Below, piece by piece: positions 24,743-33,818 of a stretch of DNA of 37,225 nt. Source of the DNA: Pseudomonadota bacterium. Lineage in GTDB: Bacteria; Pseudomonadota; Alphaproteobacteria; Acetobacterales; Acetobacteraceae. Location of the stretch: contig JAJZEV010000266.1 of NCBI GenBank assembly GCA_021805665.1, positions 1 to 37,225 on the forward strand. The letters run 5' to 3'. The number at the start of each line of letters is the position of its first letter. The stretch's first letter is position 1. A program made the position numbers and the translations under genes. The notes below the pieces were generated by a model. That model ran no database searches, was not told where the DNA came from, and worked only from the letters and a program-made list of their open reading frames with translations.

Positions 24743-25771
24743 ATGTCTCAAACCGCCGGCCGCTTTGCCGGTCAGGTCGATCCGGCCTGGCTGGACCGCA
24801 CGATCGAAGCGGTGCTGGAGCCAGACCTGCCGATCGTCGATCCGCACCATCATTTATGGGTGCGGGAGGGCAATGTTTACCTGCTGCCCGAACTGCTGGC
24901 CGATCTGGGCAGCGGTCATAACGTCATCGCGACGGTGTTCGAGGAATGTCACTCGATGTACCGGGCTTCCGAACCGGAGGCGGAAAAATCCCTCGGGGAA
25001 ACCGAATTCGTGACCGGAATCGCGGCGATGGGCGCCAGCGGGACGTTTGGGCCGTCGCGTGTCTGCGCCCGCATGGTGGGCAACGTCGATCTGACGATGG
25101 GCGACCGGGCGCGCGGGCTGCTGGAGCGGCACTTGGTCGCCAGCGGCGGGCGGTTTGCCGGTGTGCGTCACTCGACGGCGTGGGATGCGTCCGATCGCAT
25201 CCACAAGGTCGTGCCGGCCCCTGGCTTGCTGGCCGATTCGCGATTCCGGGCGGGGTTCGCCGGACTGGCGGCGCTGGGGCTGGTGTTCGATGCCTGGGTG
25301 TATCATCCGCAGCTTGGCGAGGTCGCCGCCCTGGCCGACGCGTTTGCGCACACCCCGATCGTGTTGAACCATGTCGGCAGTCCGATCCTGGGCGGCCCTT
25401 ATGCAGCCGATCGCGCGAAGGTGTTCGACGATTGGAAGGCCGGGATGGCCGATCTGGCGAAACGCCCAAATGTAACCGTCAAACTCGGTGCGTTGCCGAT
25501 CCGGCTGCCTGGTGCCGGCGCGGTCTCGCGAGAGTTGCCGCCAGGGTCCGAGGAGATCGCCGCCGCCTGGCGGCCTTGGATGGACACCAGTATCGGGTTG
25601 TTCGGTGCCGGCCGGTGTATGTTCGAGAGTAATTTCCCGGTGCAGAAACGGTGGAGTTCCTACCAGGTCACCTGGAACGCCTTCAAGCGCATAGCCGCCG
25701 GGGCTTCGGCGGCGGAAAAGGCCGCGTTGTTCGCCGGCACGGCCTGCGCTGTGTACGGTGTGGCTGGATAG
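24743..25771 (+). CDS. Amidohydrolase-2 family metal-dependent hydrolase
   Basis: The 342-residue TIM-barrel hydrolase starts with the metal-binding IVDPHHHLWV (31-40; His35 and His37). Further likely site residues are in GVRHSTAWD, WVYHPQ and VLNHVGSP. The final strand reads MFESNFPVQK, with Asn where most amidohydrolases have the catalytic Asp. I recall this ESNFPV form from a whole subfamily, so it is not necessarily a defect. The family includes lactonases and decarboxylases of aromatic degradation pathways. GGAG at 24731-24734 lies inside the end of the upstream gene, five bases separating the genes. It closes the catabolic operon. Confidence 0.9.
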   Translation: MSQTAGRFAGQVDPAWLDRTIEAVLEPDLPIVDPHHHLWVREGNVYLLPELLADLGSGHNVIATVFEECHSMYRASEPEAEKSLGETEFVTGIAAMGASGTFGPSRVCARMVGNVDLTMGDRARGLLERHLVASGGRFAGVRHSTAWDASDRIHKVVPAPGLLADSRFRAGFAGLAALGLVFDAWVYHPQLGEVAALADAFAHTPIVLNHVGSPILGGPYAADRAKVFDDWKAGMADLAKRPNVTVKLGALPIRLPGAGAVSRELPPGSEEIAAAWRPWMDTSIGLFGAGRCMFESNFPVQKRWSSYQVTWNAFKRIAAGASAAEKAALFAGTACAVYGVAG

Positions 25772-25862
25772 GTACGGCGACATCCGGATACAATTCGCAA
25801 TCGGTTTTGAAACAGGGATGCCCTATATCCGGTATGGTGAAACCTGCATCAGGAGGGTTGAG

Positions 25863-26138
25863 ATGTTTGTTCCGAAGCGTCTTGGCACCGTCGCCGCTGT
25901 CGCCGCCCTGGCCGCGGCCGGGACGATCGCCATGCCGCACGACGCGAAAGCCTGGTGGCGCGGCGGCTACGGATTCGGGTTCTGGGCGCCGCCGATCGTT
26001 GCCGTCCCGCCGCCTGTCTATGTCGCACCGCCAGTCGTTTATACGCCGCCGCCGGTTGCCTATTATCCCCCGCCAGCCCGCGTCTGGGTTCCGCCGCACT
26101 GGGAAGGCCCATACTGGGTCCACGGGCACTGGTCCTAA
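25863..26138 (+). CDS. Small secreted Pro/Trp/Tyr-rich protein
   Basis: The 91-residue protein has a signal peptide (MFVPKRLGTVAAVAALAAAGTIAMPHDAKA, cleavage probably after the last Ala) and a mature part of Pro-rich repeats: VPPPVYVAPPVVYTPPPVAYYPPPA, ending WVPPHWEGPYWVHGHWS. The W-x-x-G-x-W type ending is common in small exported alphaproteobacterial proteins of unknown role. AGGAGG at 25851-25856, six bases before the ATG, decides the start over an in-frame ATG at 25758. The mature protein is probably disordered and outer-surface or periplasmic; function unknown. Confidence 0.75.
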   Translation: MFVPKRLGTVAAVAALAAAGTIAMPHDAKAWWRGGYGFGFWAPPIVAVPPPVYVAPPVVYTPPPVAYYPPPARVWVPPHWEGPYWVHGHWS

Positions 26139-26200
26139 CCAGCGGATGAACAGCCGGCCGCGGTTGACGCGCGCGCCGCCAGGGTCCACCGCTAGGCCCC

Positions 26201-28081
26201 ATGTTGCGCCGCTTCGAAGCCCTGCTGGATCCCACCATCGGCGTGCCCGCCCCGCCGCCGAACGCGGGACTTGTGCGGTTTTACTGGTTCTATATCCGCC
26301 AGGTAACCGGCCTGACTGCCGCCCTGTTCCTGTTCGGCGGCCTGATCGCGATCCTGGATACAATGATTCCGGCCTTTATCGGCCGGGTCGTCGGTCTGGT
26401 GTCCAACCAAAGCCCGGACACCTTGTTTCGCGACCATGGCCCCACCCTGTTAGGCATGGGCGCCGTGCTGATGATCGCCCGTCCGCTGGCGTTCGTCGCG
26501 CACAACATCCTGGTGAACCAGATCGTCAATCCGGGGCTGTCCAACATGATCCGCTGGCAGAACCACTGGCATGTGGTGCGCCAAAGCTGGACGTTCTTTC
26601 AAAACGATTTCGCCGGCCGCATCGCCAACCGCGTGCTGCAAACCGGCCCGGCCCTGCGTGAGAGTCTGGTTCTGGCGTTCGATGCCGCCTGGTACATCCT
26701 GGTGTACGGCTCCAGCGCCCTGATCCTGCTTGGTCGCCTCGATTGGCGACTGATGCTGCCGATGGTTTGCTGGTTCGTGATCTACGCGACCATGCTGCGG
26801 TTTTTCGTCCCCCGCCTGCGCGACAGGTCGCGCCGGGTGTCGGAAATGCGCTCCACCCTGACCGGGCGGGTGGTGGACAGCTACACCAACATCCTGACCG
26901 TCAAACTGTTTGCCAGGGCGGCCGATGAGGATGCCTTCGTGCGGGATGCGATCGACGATCATACGGCGGCGTTCCGCGATCAAACCCGAATGACCACGGC
27001 CTATACCTCCACCCTGGTGCTGATGAACGCGACGCTGATCGTGTCGATGGCTGCCGTCGCGCTGTGGCAGTGGTCGGTGGGACAGATCCCCATCGCGGCT
27101 GTTGCCACTGCGATCCCGCTTGCCTGGCAGTTGAACAACATCGCCGGATGGGTGGCGCGCAGCGTGACCTCGATCTTCGAGAATATCGGCACCGTGCAGG
27201 ACGGCATGCGGTCCATCGACGTGCCGCGGCAGATGCCCGACCCGCCCGACGCCGGGGAACTGGTGGTTGGCGGCGGGGAGATACGCATCGAGAACCTGCA
27301 TTTCGACTACGGCCGCGCGCGCGACACCGCCGGCACGCAATATCCGGCGGTGCTGCACGGCATCGACCTGACCATCGCACCCGGGGAGCGTGTGGGGCTG
27401 ATCGGTCCCTCGGGCGCCGGGAAATCGACCCTGGTCAACCTGCTGCTGCATTTCTACGACCCCGCCGCCGGCCGCATCCTGATCGACGGGCAGGACATCG
27501 CCCGGGTCACGCAGGAAAGCCTGCGCCGCCATATCGCGATGGTCACGCAGGATACCTCGCTGCTGCACCGCTCGATCCGCGAGAACATCCGCTATGGCCA
27601 GCCCCGGGCAACGGACGCGCACATCCTTGCAGCGGCCAAACAGGCCCGGGCGCACGACTTCATTCTGGGCCTGGAGGATTGGCACGGCCGAACCGGATAT
27701 GACGCCCATGTCGGGGAACGCGGGGTCAAACTGTCTGGTGGTCAGCGGCAGCGCGTGGCGTTGGCCCGCGCGATCCTGAAAGACGCGCCGATCCTGATCC
27801 TGGATGAAGCGACGTCGGCGCTGGACTCGGAAGTCGAGGCGGCAATCCAGGAGCAACTGGATACGCTGATGGAGGGCCGCACCGTCATCGCCATCGCCCA
27901 TCGCCTGTCCACCATCGCACGGATGGATCGGCTCATCGTGCTGGATGGTGGCCGTATCGTCGAAACCGGCACCCATGCCGAACTGCTCCGCAAGGACGCC
28001 GTGTACGCTCGGTTGTGGCGCCGCCAGTCGGGCGCATTCGTGGGGGTGGAATGCACGGTAATACCGGCCACCCCCGCCTGA
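26201..28081 (+). CDS. ABC exporter half-transporter (membrane domain plus NBD)
   Basis: The 626-residue protein fuses a six-helix type IV exporter domain (about 25-320) with one nucleotide-binding domain (about 355-600). The NBD has Walker A GPSGAGKST (402-410), signature LSGGQRQ (511-517), Walker B with ILILDEATSALD (531-542) and the switch His567 (IAHRLS). It should act as a homodimer, or with another half-transporter, to export a lipid, peptide or drug across the inner membrane. No accessory membrane-fusion protein or substrate gene is adjacent. The substrate is therefore unknown. Length and motif spacing are normal and it appears intact. Confidence 0.94.
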   Translation: MLRRFEALLDPTIGVPAPPPNAGLVRFYWFYIRQVTGLTAALFLFGGLIAILDTMIPAFIGRVVGLVSNQSPDTLFRDHGPTLLGMGAVLMIARPLAFVAHNILVNQIVNPGLSNMIRWQNHWHVVRQSWTFFQNDFAGRIANRVLQTGPALRESLVLAFDAAWYILVYGSSALILLGRLDWRLMLPMVCWFVIYATMLRFFVPRLRDRSRRVSEMRSTLTGRVVDSYTNILTVKLFARAADEDAFVRDAIDDHTAAFRDQTRMTTAYTSTLVLMNATLIVSMAAVALWQWSVGQIPIAAVATAIPLAWQLNNIAGWVARSVTSIFENIGTVQDGMRSIDVPRQMPDPPDAGELVVGGGEIRIENLHFDYGRARDTAGTQYPAVLHGIDLTIAPGERVGLIGPSGAGKSTLVNLLLHFYDPAAGRILIDGQDIARVTQESLRRHIAMVTQDTSLLHRSIRENIRYGQPRATDAHILAAAKQARAHDFILGLEDWHGRTGYDAHVGERGVKLSGGQRQRVALARAILKDAPILILDEATSALDSEVEAAIQEQLDTLMEGRTVIAIAHRLSTIARMDRLIVLDGGRIVETGTHAELLRKDAVYARLWRRQSGAFVGVECTVIPATPA

Positions 28082-28142
28082 GGATTGATAAGCTGGCCCC
28101 GCTGGCCGATGCTCCCTGGATAACCAACAGGAGGGAACACCA

Positions 28143-28910
28143 ATGACAGGTATGTTGCAGGGCAAGGTCGCCCTGGTCACCGGCGGCGGGAACGGCATCG
28201 GCCGGGAAGCCGCCCTGGCATTCGTGCGGGAAGGTGCCAGGGTCGCGGTCGCGGACTTCGAGGCAGCCTCGGCCAGCGAAACCGTCGCCATGATCAACCA
28301 GGCCGGCGGCCAGGCGATATCGCTGTCCGGCGACGTTACCCAGCCGGCGGCGGTGAAAGCGATGCTGGATGCCGCGGTGGCGGCCTATGGGCGTATCGAC
28401 TGCGCCTTCAACAACGCCGGAATCGCCGGGCATCAGGTCGATGCATCCGGCAAACTGACCCACGAATGGTCCGAGGCGTCATTCGATCGCATGATCGAGG
28501 TCAACCTGAAGGGCGTCTGGCTGTGCATGAAGCATGAGATCGAACTGATGCTGGCGCAGGGTGGCGGGGCTATCGTCAATACCGCCTCGGTCGCCGGATT
28601 GATCGGCCTGCGCACGTCCAGCGCCTATGTCGCCTCCAAGCATGGCGTCATCGGGCTGACCAAGACCGCCGCGGTGGAATATGCGGAACTGGGCATCCGG
28701 GTAAACGCGGTGTGCCCGGGTTATATCGTCACCCGCATGACCGCGCCGATCCGCGAAACCCGGACCGAGGGTATTCTGGCGCGCACGCCGATGCGCCGCC
28801 TGGGCGTGCCGCGAGAGATCGCGGAGATGGTGGTCTGGCTGTGCTCCGACAGGGCCAGCTACGTGACCGGCGCAGCGTATGAGGTGGATGGCGGGATAAC
28901 CGCCAGTTAG
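28143..28910 (+). CDS. Short-chain dehydrogenase/reductase (SDR), classical
   Basis: The 255-residue oxidoreductase has the cofactor glycine motif TGGGNGIG (13-20), NNAG (90-93) and the catalytic Ser149, Tyr162 and Lys166 (YVASK). Residue Asp39 (AVADFE) after the second strand favours NAD over NADP. The C-terminal ASYVTGAAYEVDGG is typical of FabG-like SDRs. The substrate is not predictable. AGGAGGG at 28129-28135 gives a strong SD. The stop codon overlaps the convergent TPR gene's stop by four bases. Confidence 0.94.
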   Translation: MTGMLQGKVALVTGGGNGIGREAALAFVREGARVAVADFEAASASETVAMINQAGGQAISLSGDVTQPAAVKAMLDAAVAAYGRIDCAFNNAGIAGHQVDASGKLTHEWSEASFDRMIEVNLKGVWLCMKHEIELMLAQGGGAIVNTASVAGLIGLRTSSAYVASKHGVIGLTKTAAVEYAELGIRVNAVCPGYIVTRMTAPIRETRTEGILARTPMRRLGVPREIAEMVVWLCSDRASYVTGAAYEVDGGITAS

Positions 28911-29692
28911 GGCGACTTAGCTGTATCGCCGGCCCAGTACGGGTCGGCGGTGCCGCTGAGCGGCTGCGCGGTGCCTGCCAGTATCGCGGCGACCTTGGCC
29001 CTGATCTGACTGTAGGACGGCTTTTCGACGTAATATTCGTAAGGCCTAACAACCGCGTGACCATCCGGCAGACGCTCGATCGAGTCCAGATGATACACCA
29101 GCGTGCCGTAGGAGACGGTCCCGTCCTCGCGCCACCGTTGGTTGGTCTCGTCGTCGGAGCCAACGACCATGAGATGGGCTGGATTGACGCCTTCGCCGAC
29201 GGGCTGGAACACGAACAGCACGATATCGCCGCCCCCCGGCTCCAGCGTTTGCGCGGCGATCAGCGTATGCCTCGGCCCGAAAATGCGCTCACGCGCGAAC
29301 GACACGCGGGATTGGATATTCGGGTCCAGGGCGCTGTGCCAAGCCGCGTAGAGTGCGTTGATCGCGGCATCGCGCGCGTCGGTGTCCCCGGCGGCCTGTT
29401 CCGCCTGAATAGCCAACTGCCAACTGTCGAACGATGAGGGGCGCAAGCGGGTCAACTGTTCCGCCAGCGGTTTGGCCGCCTGCCAGTTGCCGTCCTCCAG
29501 ATACATCGCGGCGGCGCTGTACAGGGCCGGCGCCAGGTCGGCCGGGTGGGAGGCGATCACCGCGTTCAGCATCTGAAGTGCTTCCTGGCGCTTGCCGGCC
29601 TTCAGCAGCGCCATCGCCTGGTCCTGGCTGGGTGCCGGGGCAGCGGCGCAGAGGATCAGGATTGGGATGAGCAGCCAGTGGCGAGAGGTCAC
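28907..29692 (-). CDS. Exported TPR-containing protein of unknown function
   Basis: The 261-residue protein starts with a signal peptide (MTSRHWLLIPILILCAAAPAPSQ; the Cys15 could be a lipobox cysteine, ILILC-A, but the pattern is imperfect). Residues 25 to about 125 look like tetratricopeptide repeats (QDQAMALLKAGKRQEALQML, LYSAAAMYLEDGNWQAA), usual scaffolds for protein-protein contact. The rest is beta-rich, with DIVLFVFQPVGEG and LMVVGSDDETNQRW, and I do not recognise it. It is probably periplasmic. The gene follows the small membrane gene at 29733-29936 on the same strand, 40 bases apart, so the two may be co-transcribed. Confidence 0.72.
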   Translation of the reverse strand: MTSRHWLLIPILILCAAAPAPSQDQAMALLKAGKRQEALQMLNAVIASHPADLAPALYSAAAMYLEDGNWQAAKPLAEQLTRLRPSSFDSWQLAIQAEQAAGDTDARDAAINALYAAWHSALDPNIQSRVSFARERIFGPRHTLIAAQTLEPGGGDIVLFVFQPVGEGVNPAHLMVVGSDDETNQRWREDGTVSYGTLVYHLDSIERLPDGHAVVRPYEYYVEKPSYSQIRAKVAAILAGTAQPLSGTADPYWAGDTAKSP

Positions 29693-29732
29693 CCGGGTCC
29701 TTGTTTCATGGCGCCCCGGCGGGGTGCCGCGG

Positions 29733-29936
29733 TTAGCGAAGGTTGGAAGCCAGTTTCCTGGCCAGCAGCCAGCCGGGCAGGGCGGATACCGGCGCGGCGG
29801 GCAGCAGCAGCAGCCACCCCCAGGGCTGGCCGTTGACGATCAGGTCCATGCCGATGCCCAGCATCATGCCGCCGATCAGGCTGCCCATGACGCCGGCCGC
29901 GACGCCAAGCCAAATAATATCGCTGCGTGTGATCAT
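29733..29936 (-). CDS. Small membrane protein, two predicted helices
   Basis: The 67-residue protein has two hydrophobic helices: IIWLGVAAGVMGSLIGGMML (glycine-rich, residues 7-26) and WGWLLLLPAAPVSALPGWLL, joined by NGQP and ending in basic residues (ARKLASNLR). The Gly-rich first helix suggests packing against another helix. No family recognised. The SD before the ATG at 29936 is weak. Probably in one transcript with the TPR gene downstream. Confidence 0.55.
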   Translation of the reverse strand: MITRSDIIWLGVAAGVMGSLIGGMMLGIGMDLIVNGQPWGWLLLLPAAPVSALPGWLLARKLASNLR

Positions 29937-29965
29937 GGGTCAGTTGCTAAACAGCGCCGGATCGT

Positions 29966-29994
29966 TTGACAAGACGCGGCCCTAAAGACTATAC
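29966..29994 (+). promoter_or_regulatory. Sigma-70 promoter of rpsD
   Basis: A perfect -35 TTGACA (29966-29971) is separated by exactly 17 bases from CTATAC (29989-29994). Transcription would begin near 30001, leaving a 5' leader of about 110 bases before rpsD. This is the best promoter match seen in the window and fits a highly expressed ribosomal protein gene. Confidence 0.75.
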
Positions 29995-30110
29995 GCGCCG
30001 CTCTTCACTGCCGGGAACGTGGACGGGCCCTCGGGGTCCGCGCCCGCCCTTGGGTATGCGACCCTTGGGCCTACCGGTGCAACAAGCAGGACGAAAGGGC
30101 CAACGCGCCC

Positions 30111-30725
30111 ATGACTAAACGCGCCGAAAGTAAGTACAAGATTAACCGCCGCCTGGGTATCAACCTGTGGGGCCGCCCCAAATCTCCCGTCAACAAGCGC
30201 GAATACGGGCCCGGTCAGCATGGCCAGCGCCGCAAGAAGCCGACCGATTTCGGCACGCAGTTGATGGCGAAGCAGAAGCTGAAGGGCTATTACGGCAACA
30301 TCAGCGAAAAGCAGTTCCGCAAGTATTACGAGGAAGCGGTTCGCCGTAAGGGCGATACCTCGGAAAACCTGATCGAAATTCTCGAACGGCGCCTGGATGC
30401 GGTGTGTTACCGCCTGAAGTTCGCGGTCACTCCGTTCGCCGCGCGTCAGTTCGTCAACCACGGGCATCTGCTGGTCAACGGCAAGCGCGTGAACATTCCG
30501 TCCTATCTGGTGAAGGACAACGACACGATCGAGGTGAAGGAGAAATCCAAGCAGCTCGCCGTGGTGCTGGACGCGACCCAGAGCAGCGAGCGCGACGTTC
30601 CTGAGTATCTGGAAGTCGATCACCGCGCGATGAAGGGCCGTTTCGCCCGCGCGCCGAAGCTGTCGGACGTGCCGTATCCGGTGCAGATGGAACCGAACCT
30701 GGTGGTCGAATTCTACTCGCGTTAA
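30111..30725 (+). CDS. rpsD: 30S ribosomal protein S4
   Basis: The 204-residue primary 16S rRNA-binding protein nucleates small-subunit assembly. The N-terminal part ([33 protein letters not shown]) is the cysteine-free form lacking the zinc site. The S4 RNA-binding domain (about 94-155) has [37 protein letters not shown]. The ending VVEFYSR is complete. It stands alone here rather than in the alpha operon, usual for alphaproteobacteria, with its own promoter (29966) and terminator (30749). Confidence 0.98.
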   Translation: MTKRAESKYKINRRLGINLWGRPKSPVNKREYGPGQHGQRRKKPTDFGTQLMAKQKLKGYYGNISEKQFRKYYEEAVRRKGDTSENLIEILERRLDAVCYRLKFAVTPFAARQFVNHGHLLVNGKRVNIPSYLVKDNDTIEVKEKSKQLAVVLDATQSSERDVPEYLEVDHRAMKGRFARAPKLSDVPYPVQMEPNLVVEFYSR

Positions 30726-30748
30726 TCGATCCAACGGGCCGATAAGCG

Positions 30749-30785
30749 AAAGCCGGCGGCGCCTTCTTGGTGCCGCCGGCTTTTT
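30749..30785 (+). terminator. Rho-independent terminator of rpsD
   Basis: A GC-rich stem of 13 pairs (30751-30763 with 30769-30781; core AGCCGGCGGC / GCCGCCGGCT) encloses a TTCTT loop and is followed by TTTTT at 30781-30785. On the opposite strand the stem is followed by TTT, so it may also help end the convergent guaB transcript. Confidence 0.9.
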
Positions 30786-30834
30786 CATTGCGGACGCGCG
30801 GTACAGGCCGGAACCGGCCTGTACCGGCTCCAGG

Positions 30835-32352
30835 TCAGTCCTGACGGTAGTTGGGTGCCTCGCGGTCGATCGCGACGTCGTGGACATGGCTTTCGCGCAG
30901 GCCGGCGCCAGTTACCCGGCGGAACCGTGTGTTCGTCTGCAGGGACGCGATGTCGGCACTGCCGGTGTAGCCCATGCCGGCTTTCAGCCCGCCGACGAGC
31001 TGATGCACCACATTCGCCACCGGTCCCTTGTAGCCGACACGGCCTTCCACGCCCTCCGGCACCAGTTTCAACTGATCCTTGATGTCCTGCTGGAAATACC
31101 GGTCGGCGGATCCCCGGGCCATCGCCCCCAGGCTGCCCATGCCACGATAGGATTTGTAGGACCGGCCCTGATACAGGAACACCTCGCCCGGAGCTTCATC
31201 CGTGCCGGCCAGCAGGCTGCCGATCATGCAGCAATCGGCACCCGCCGCGATCGCCTTGACGACATCGCCGCTGGTCCGCATGCCGCCATCGGCGATCGCC
31301 GGCACGCCTTGCTCTCGGCAGGCGGCGGCGGTTTCCATCACCGCGGTGAACTGCGGCACGCCGACTCCGGCGACGATTCGGGTGGTGCAGATACTGCCTG
31401 GACCGATGCCGATTTTGACTGCATCCACACCCGCCTCGATCAGTGCCCGGGCACCTTCCGGGGTGGCGACATTGCCGGCGATGACCTGCGCGGTGTTGGA
31501 GGCCTTCTTGATCGCCTCCACGGCGCGCAGCACGCCGTCGGAATGGCCATGCGCGGTATCGACCACGATGATGTCGATTTCGGCGGCGACCAGCGCCCTG
31601 GCGCGCGCCTCGCCGTCGGGGCCGACCCCGGTGGCGGCGGCGACCCGCAGCCGGCCGAGTTCGTCCTTGTTGGCCAGCGGGTGCGACTCGGCCTTGTCCA
31701 TGTCCTTGACGGTGATCAGGCCGATGCAGCGGTATGCGTCATCGACCACGATCAGTTTTTCGATCCGGTGCTTGTGCAGCAGGTGCCGCGCGCGATCCGC
31801 TCCGACGTCGGCGGTCACCGTGACGAGGTTTTCCCGCGTCATCAGTTCATAGACCTTCAGGCTGGGATCGGTGGCGAACCGGACGTCGCGGTTGGTGACG
31901 ATGCCGACCAGGCGGTTGGTTTCGCGTTCCACCACCGGGATGCCGCTGATGTGCTGCGTGGTCATCAGCAGCTTGACATCTGCCAGGGTCTGGTCGGGAT
32001 GGATGGTCAGCGGGTTCACCACCATGCCGGACTCGAACTTCTTGACGCGGCGAACCTGGGCGGCCTGTTCTTCGGGCGTCATGTTCTTGTGGATCACGCC
32101 CATGCCGCCGAGCTGGGCCATGGTGATGGCCATTTCCGCTTCGGTGACGGTGTCCATCGCGGCGGAGATCAGCGGGATGTTCAGCGTGATACCGCGCGTC
32201 AGCCGCGTAACGGTGCTGGTCGCGGATGGAAGCACCCGTGAGTAGGCGGGAACGACCAGAACGTCGTCGAATGCCAGTGCTTCGGACACCCGCGACATAG
32301 GCGGGCTGTTGCCGGCAGAATCGGTTGAAAACTGAGAAGTGTCGAGTGCCAT
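30835..32352 (-). CDS. guaB: Inosine-5'-monophosphate dehydrogenase
   Basis: The 505-residue cytoplasmic enzyme oxidises IMP to XMP with NAD, the committed step to GMP. The barrel begins with [17 protein letters not shown] and [16 protein letters not shown]; two CBS domains (about 110-225; [22 protein letters not shown] and IEKLIVVDD) are inserted as usual and bind adenine nucleotides for regulation. The catalytic loop is [15 protein letters not shown] with Cys322; [11 protein letters not shown] and the flap follow. The start at 32352 (MALDTSQFS) has a GGAAAGG a little upstream; the in-frame extension to 32469 is not supported. Confidence 0.97.
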   Translation of the reverse strand: MALDTSQFSTDSAGNSPPMSRVSEALAFDDVLVVPAYSRVLPSATSTVTRLTRGITLNIPLISAAMDTVTEAEMAITMAQLGGMGVIHKNMTPEEQAAQVRRVKKFESGMVVNPLTIHPDQTLADVKLLMTTQHISGIPVVERETNRLVGIVTNRDVRFATDPSLKVYELMTRENLVTVTADVGADRARHLLHKHRIEKLIVVDDAYRCIGLITVKDMDKAESHPLANKDELGRLRVAAATGVGPDGEARARALVAAEIDIIVVDTAHGHSDGVLRAVEAIKKASNTAQVIAGNVATPEGARALIEAGVDAVKIGIGPGSICTTRIVAGVGVPQFTAVMETAAACREQGVPAIADGGMRTSGDVVKAIAAGADCCMIGSLLAGTDEAPGEVFLYQGRSYKSYRGMGSLGAMARGSADRYFQQDIKDQLKLVPEGVEGRVGYKGPVANVVHQLVGGLKAGMGYTGSADIASLQTNTRFRRVTGAGLRESHVHDVAIDREAPNYRQD

Positions 32353-32480
32353 GGGCGGGCGAGCCTTTCCGCTACCTTGGCGCCCCCACATAGGCGGGTG
32401 TCGGGGAGTCCGCAAGCGTTGGGTTGATGACGGGGAGGTCGAAGCGGCATGGCTGACCAGCGCGGCCATGCGGCCGGGGG

Positions 32481-33818
32481 TTAAGTCCGCCGCCGTCGCC
32501 GCAGGGCCGCGAAGCCCGCCAGACCCGAACCGATTATCGCGAGACTGGCCGGTTCGGGGGCGGCAACCGAGGTTGTGCTGGTTAGAACCGGCGATGCCGT
32601 CGTCGAGGGGAATGTGCCGGTGAAGGGATGACTGTGCAGTTCCCCATTGCCGGAGTAGCTCGCCGCCACGAGGGTGCCGTCGATGGGCGCGTTATTGGTC
32701 ACCGCGGCCAGCGGGGCAAGGACCGATCCGCCGAATTCATTGCTGAACGTCAGGTTGGTCGCATTGACGAAATTCCACAGCACCGTGGCCGCATAGCCGG
32801 TCGGGTTATTGAAGTTCACGCTGTTCGGCATCGCGAAGGAACAGTTGCTCTGCACACAGCTATCGACACTGACGTTGACGATAACGGTCGTCGCGCCATC
32901 CAGGTTGATGGTGACGGTGGAGTTCGGCGCGAATCCCGATGTGTTGACGTCGAACACCGCGACGCCGCCGCTGTTCGGGGCGGCATTGAAGGCGATCGCG
33001 CCGTTCGATGCGGACATGGTGCTGTTCGCAGTCATGCCGTCCAACTGCGTGGACAGTGTGGTCAGCGGATTCTGGAAGACCGAGGCGAACGACCCCAGTG
33101 TGCTGGCGGGCGGCGTCAGGTTAAGGCTGGACACCTGTGTCGCGGTTGCGCCGCCGTTCAGGTTCATGTTGCCCTTGGACCCGGTATAGGTGACCGACCC
33201 GCCGCTGAGGCTGATAGTGCCATAGTTGCTGCCGGCCAGTGCGACCGTGCCGCCGCCGTTCAGGTTGACATTGTTGCTGCTGTTACCGGCGATCGATACC
33301 GCCGTGCTGCCGCCGGTGCCGATACCGCCGGTCGTGCCGCCCACATAGACGCTGCCGCCGCTGTTGAGTTGCAGGTTACCGGAATTGGCGCCGACCACCG
33401 TTACGCTGGCCGGCGCGTTGGACGTGGTCAGGTTGCCGCTGTTGGTGCCGCCGATATAGGCAGACCCGCCGCCGTTGAGATTGAACGAGGCGTTGTTGGA
33501 ACCCGCGATGGTGACGCTGCCGGCGTTGTCGATGTTCAGGTTGCCGCCCGACGTGACACCGCCATAGACCGTCAGGGCAGAGTATGACGACGCGGCTGCC
33601 GCGGCCGGATTCAGGTAGAATGTCGCCCCACCGGTCACATTCCCGCCAGCGACGGTGCGGCCCTCGACGTCCGACGTGCTGCTGAAATTACCGAACACGA
33701 CGGCGTTGAACTGACCGAATATGTCGCCGGCCGACAGGCTGCCCGCACGCGCCGATGTAACGGACAAAGAGGCCAGGGCGGCGAGCAATGCGGCTATACG
33801 GATTTGGCTGCGGCGCAT
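32481..33818 (-). CDS. Choice-of-anchor A family exported protein with PEP-CTERM sorting signal
   Basis: The 445-residue protein has a signal peptide (about 1-25, ending SARA), a choice-of-anchor A domain beginning [24 protein letters not shown] (about 37-60 in pieces), and a Gly/Asn/Ser-rich repeat region (84-225) with recurring LNGGG and AGSN motifs suggesting a beta-helix. The C-terminus is a textbook PEP-CTERM: Pro421-Glu-Pro423, a hydrophobic helix and RRRRR. Such proteins are processed by an exosortase (EpsH/XrtA type) and go to the surface or extracellular matrix; the exosortase is not in this window. It lies next to a GT2/GT39 pair, and PEP-CTERM proteins are commonly tied to exopolysaccharide production. 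Confidence 0.85.
   Translation of the reverse strand: MRRSQIRIAALLAALASLSVTSARAGSLSAGDIFGQFNAVVFGNFSSTSDVEGRTVAGGNVTGGATFYLNPAAAAASSYSALTVYGGVTSGGNLNIDNAGSVTIAGSNNASFNLNGGGSAYIGGTNSGNLTTSNAPASVTVVGANSGNLQLNSGGSVYVGGTTGGIGTGGSTAVSIAGNSSNNVNLNGGGTVALAGSNYGTISLSGGSVTYTGSKGNMNLNGGATATQVSSLNLTPPASTLGSFASVFQNPLTTLSTQLDGMTANSTMSASNGAIAFNAAPNSGGVAVFDVNTSGFAPNSTVTINLDGATTVIVNVSVDSCVQSNCSFAMPNSVNFNNPTGYAATVLWNFVNATNLTFSNEFGGSVLAPLAAVTNNAPIDGTLVAASYSGNGELHSHPFTGTFPSTTASPVLTSTTSVAAPEPASLAIIGSGLAGFAALRRRRRT

Noticed and set aside
26450-28297. 615-codon open frame on the minus strand
   Set aside because: It is antisense to the ABC exporter, which has all its motifs; no SD and no protein-like features.
30880-32241. 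453-codon open frame on the plus strand
   Set aside because: It is antisense to guaB and rich in His/Asp/Arg as expected for a complement of GC-rich code.
33000-33560. Repeated short motifs, considered as a CRISPR array or DNA tandem repeat
   Set aside because: They are degenerate Gly/Asn codon repeats inside the PEP-CTERM protein, with no constant repeat length or unique spacers.
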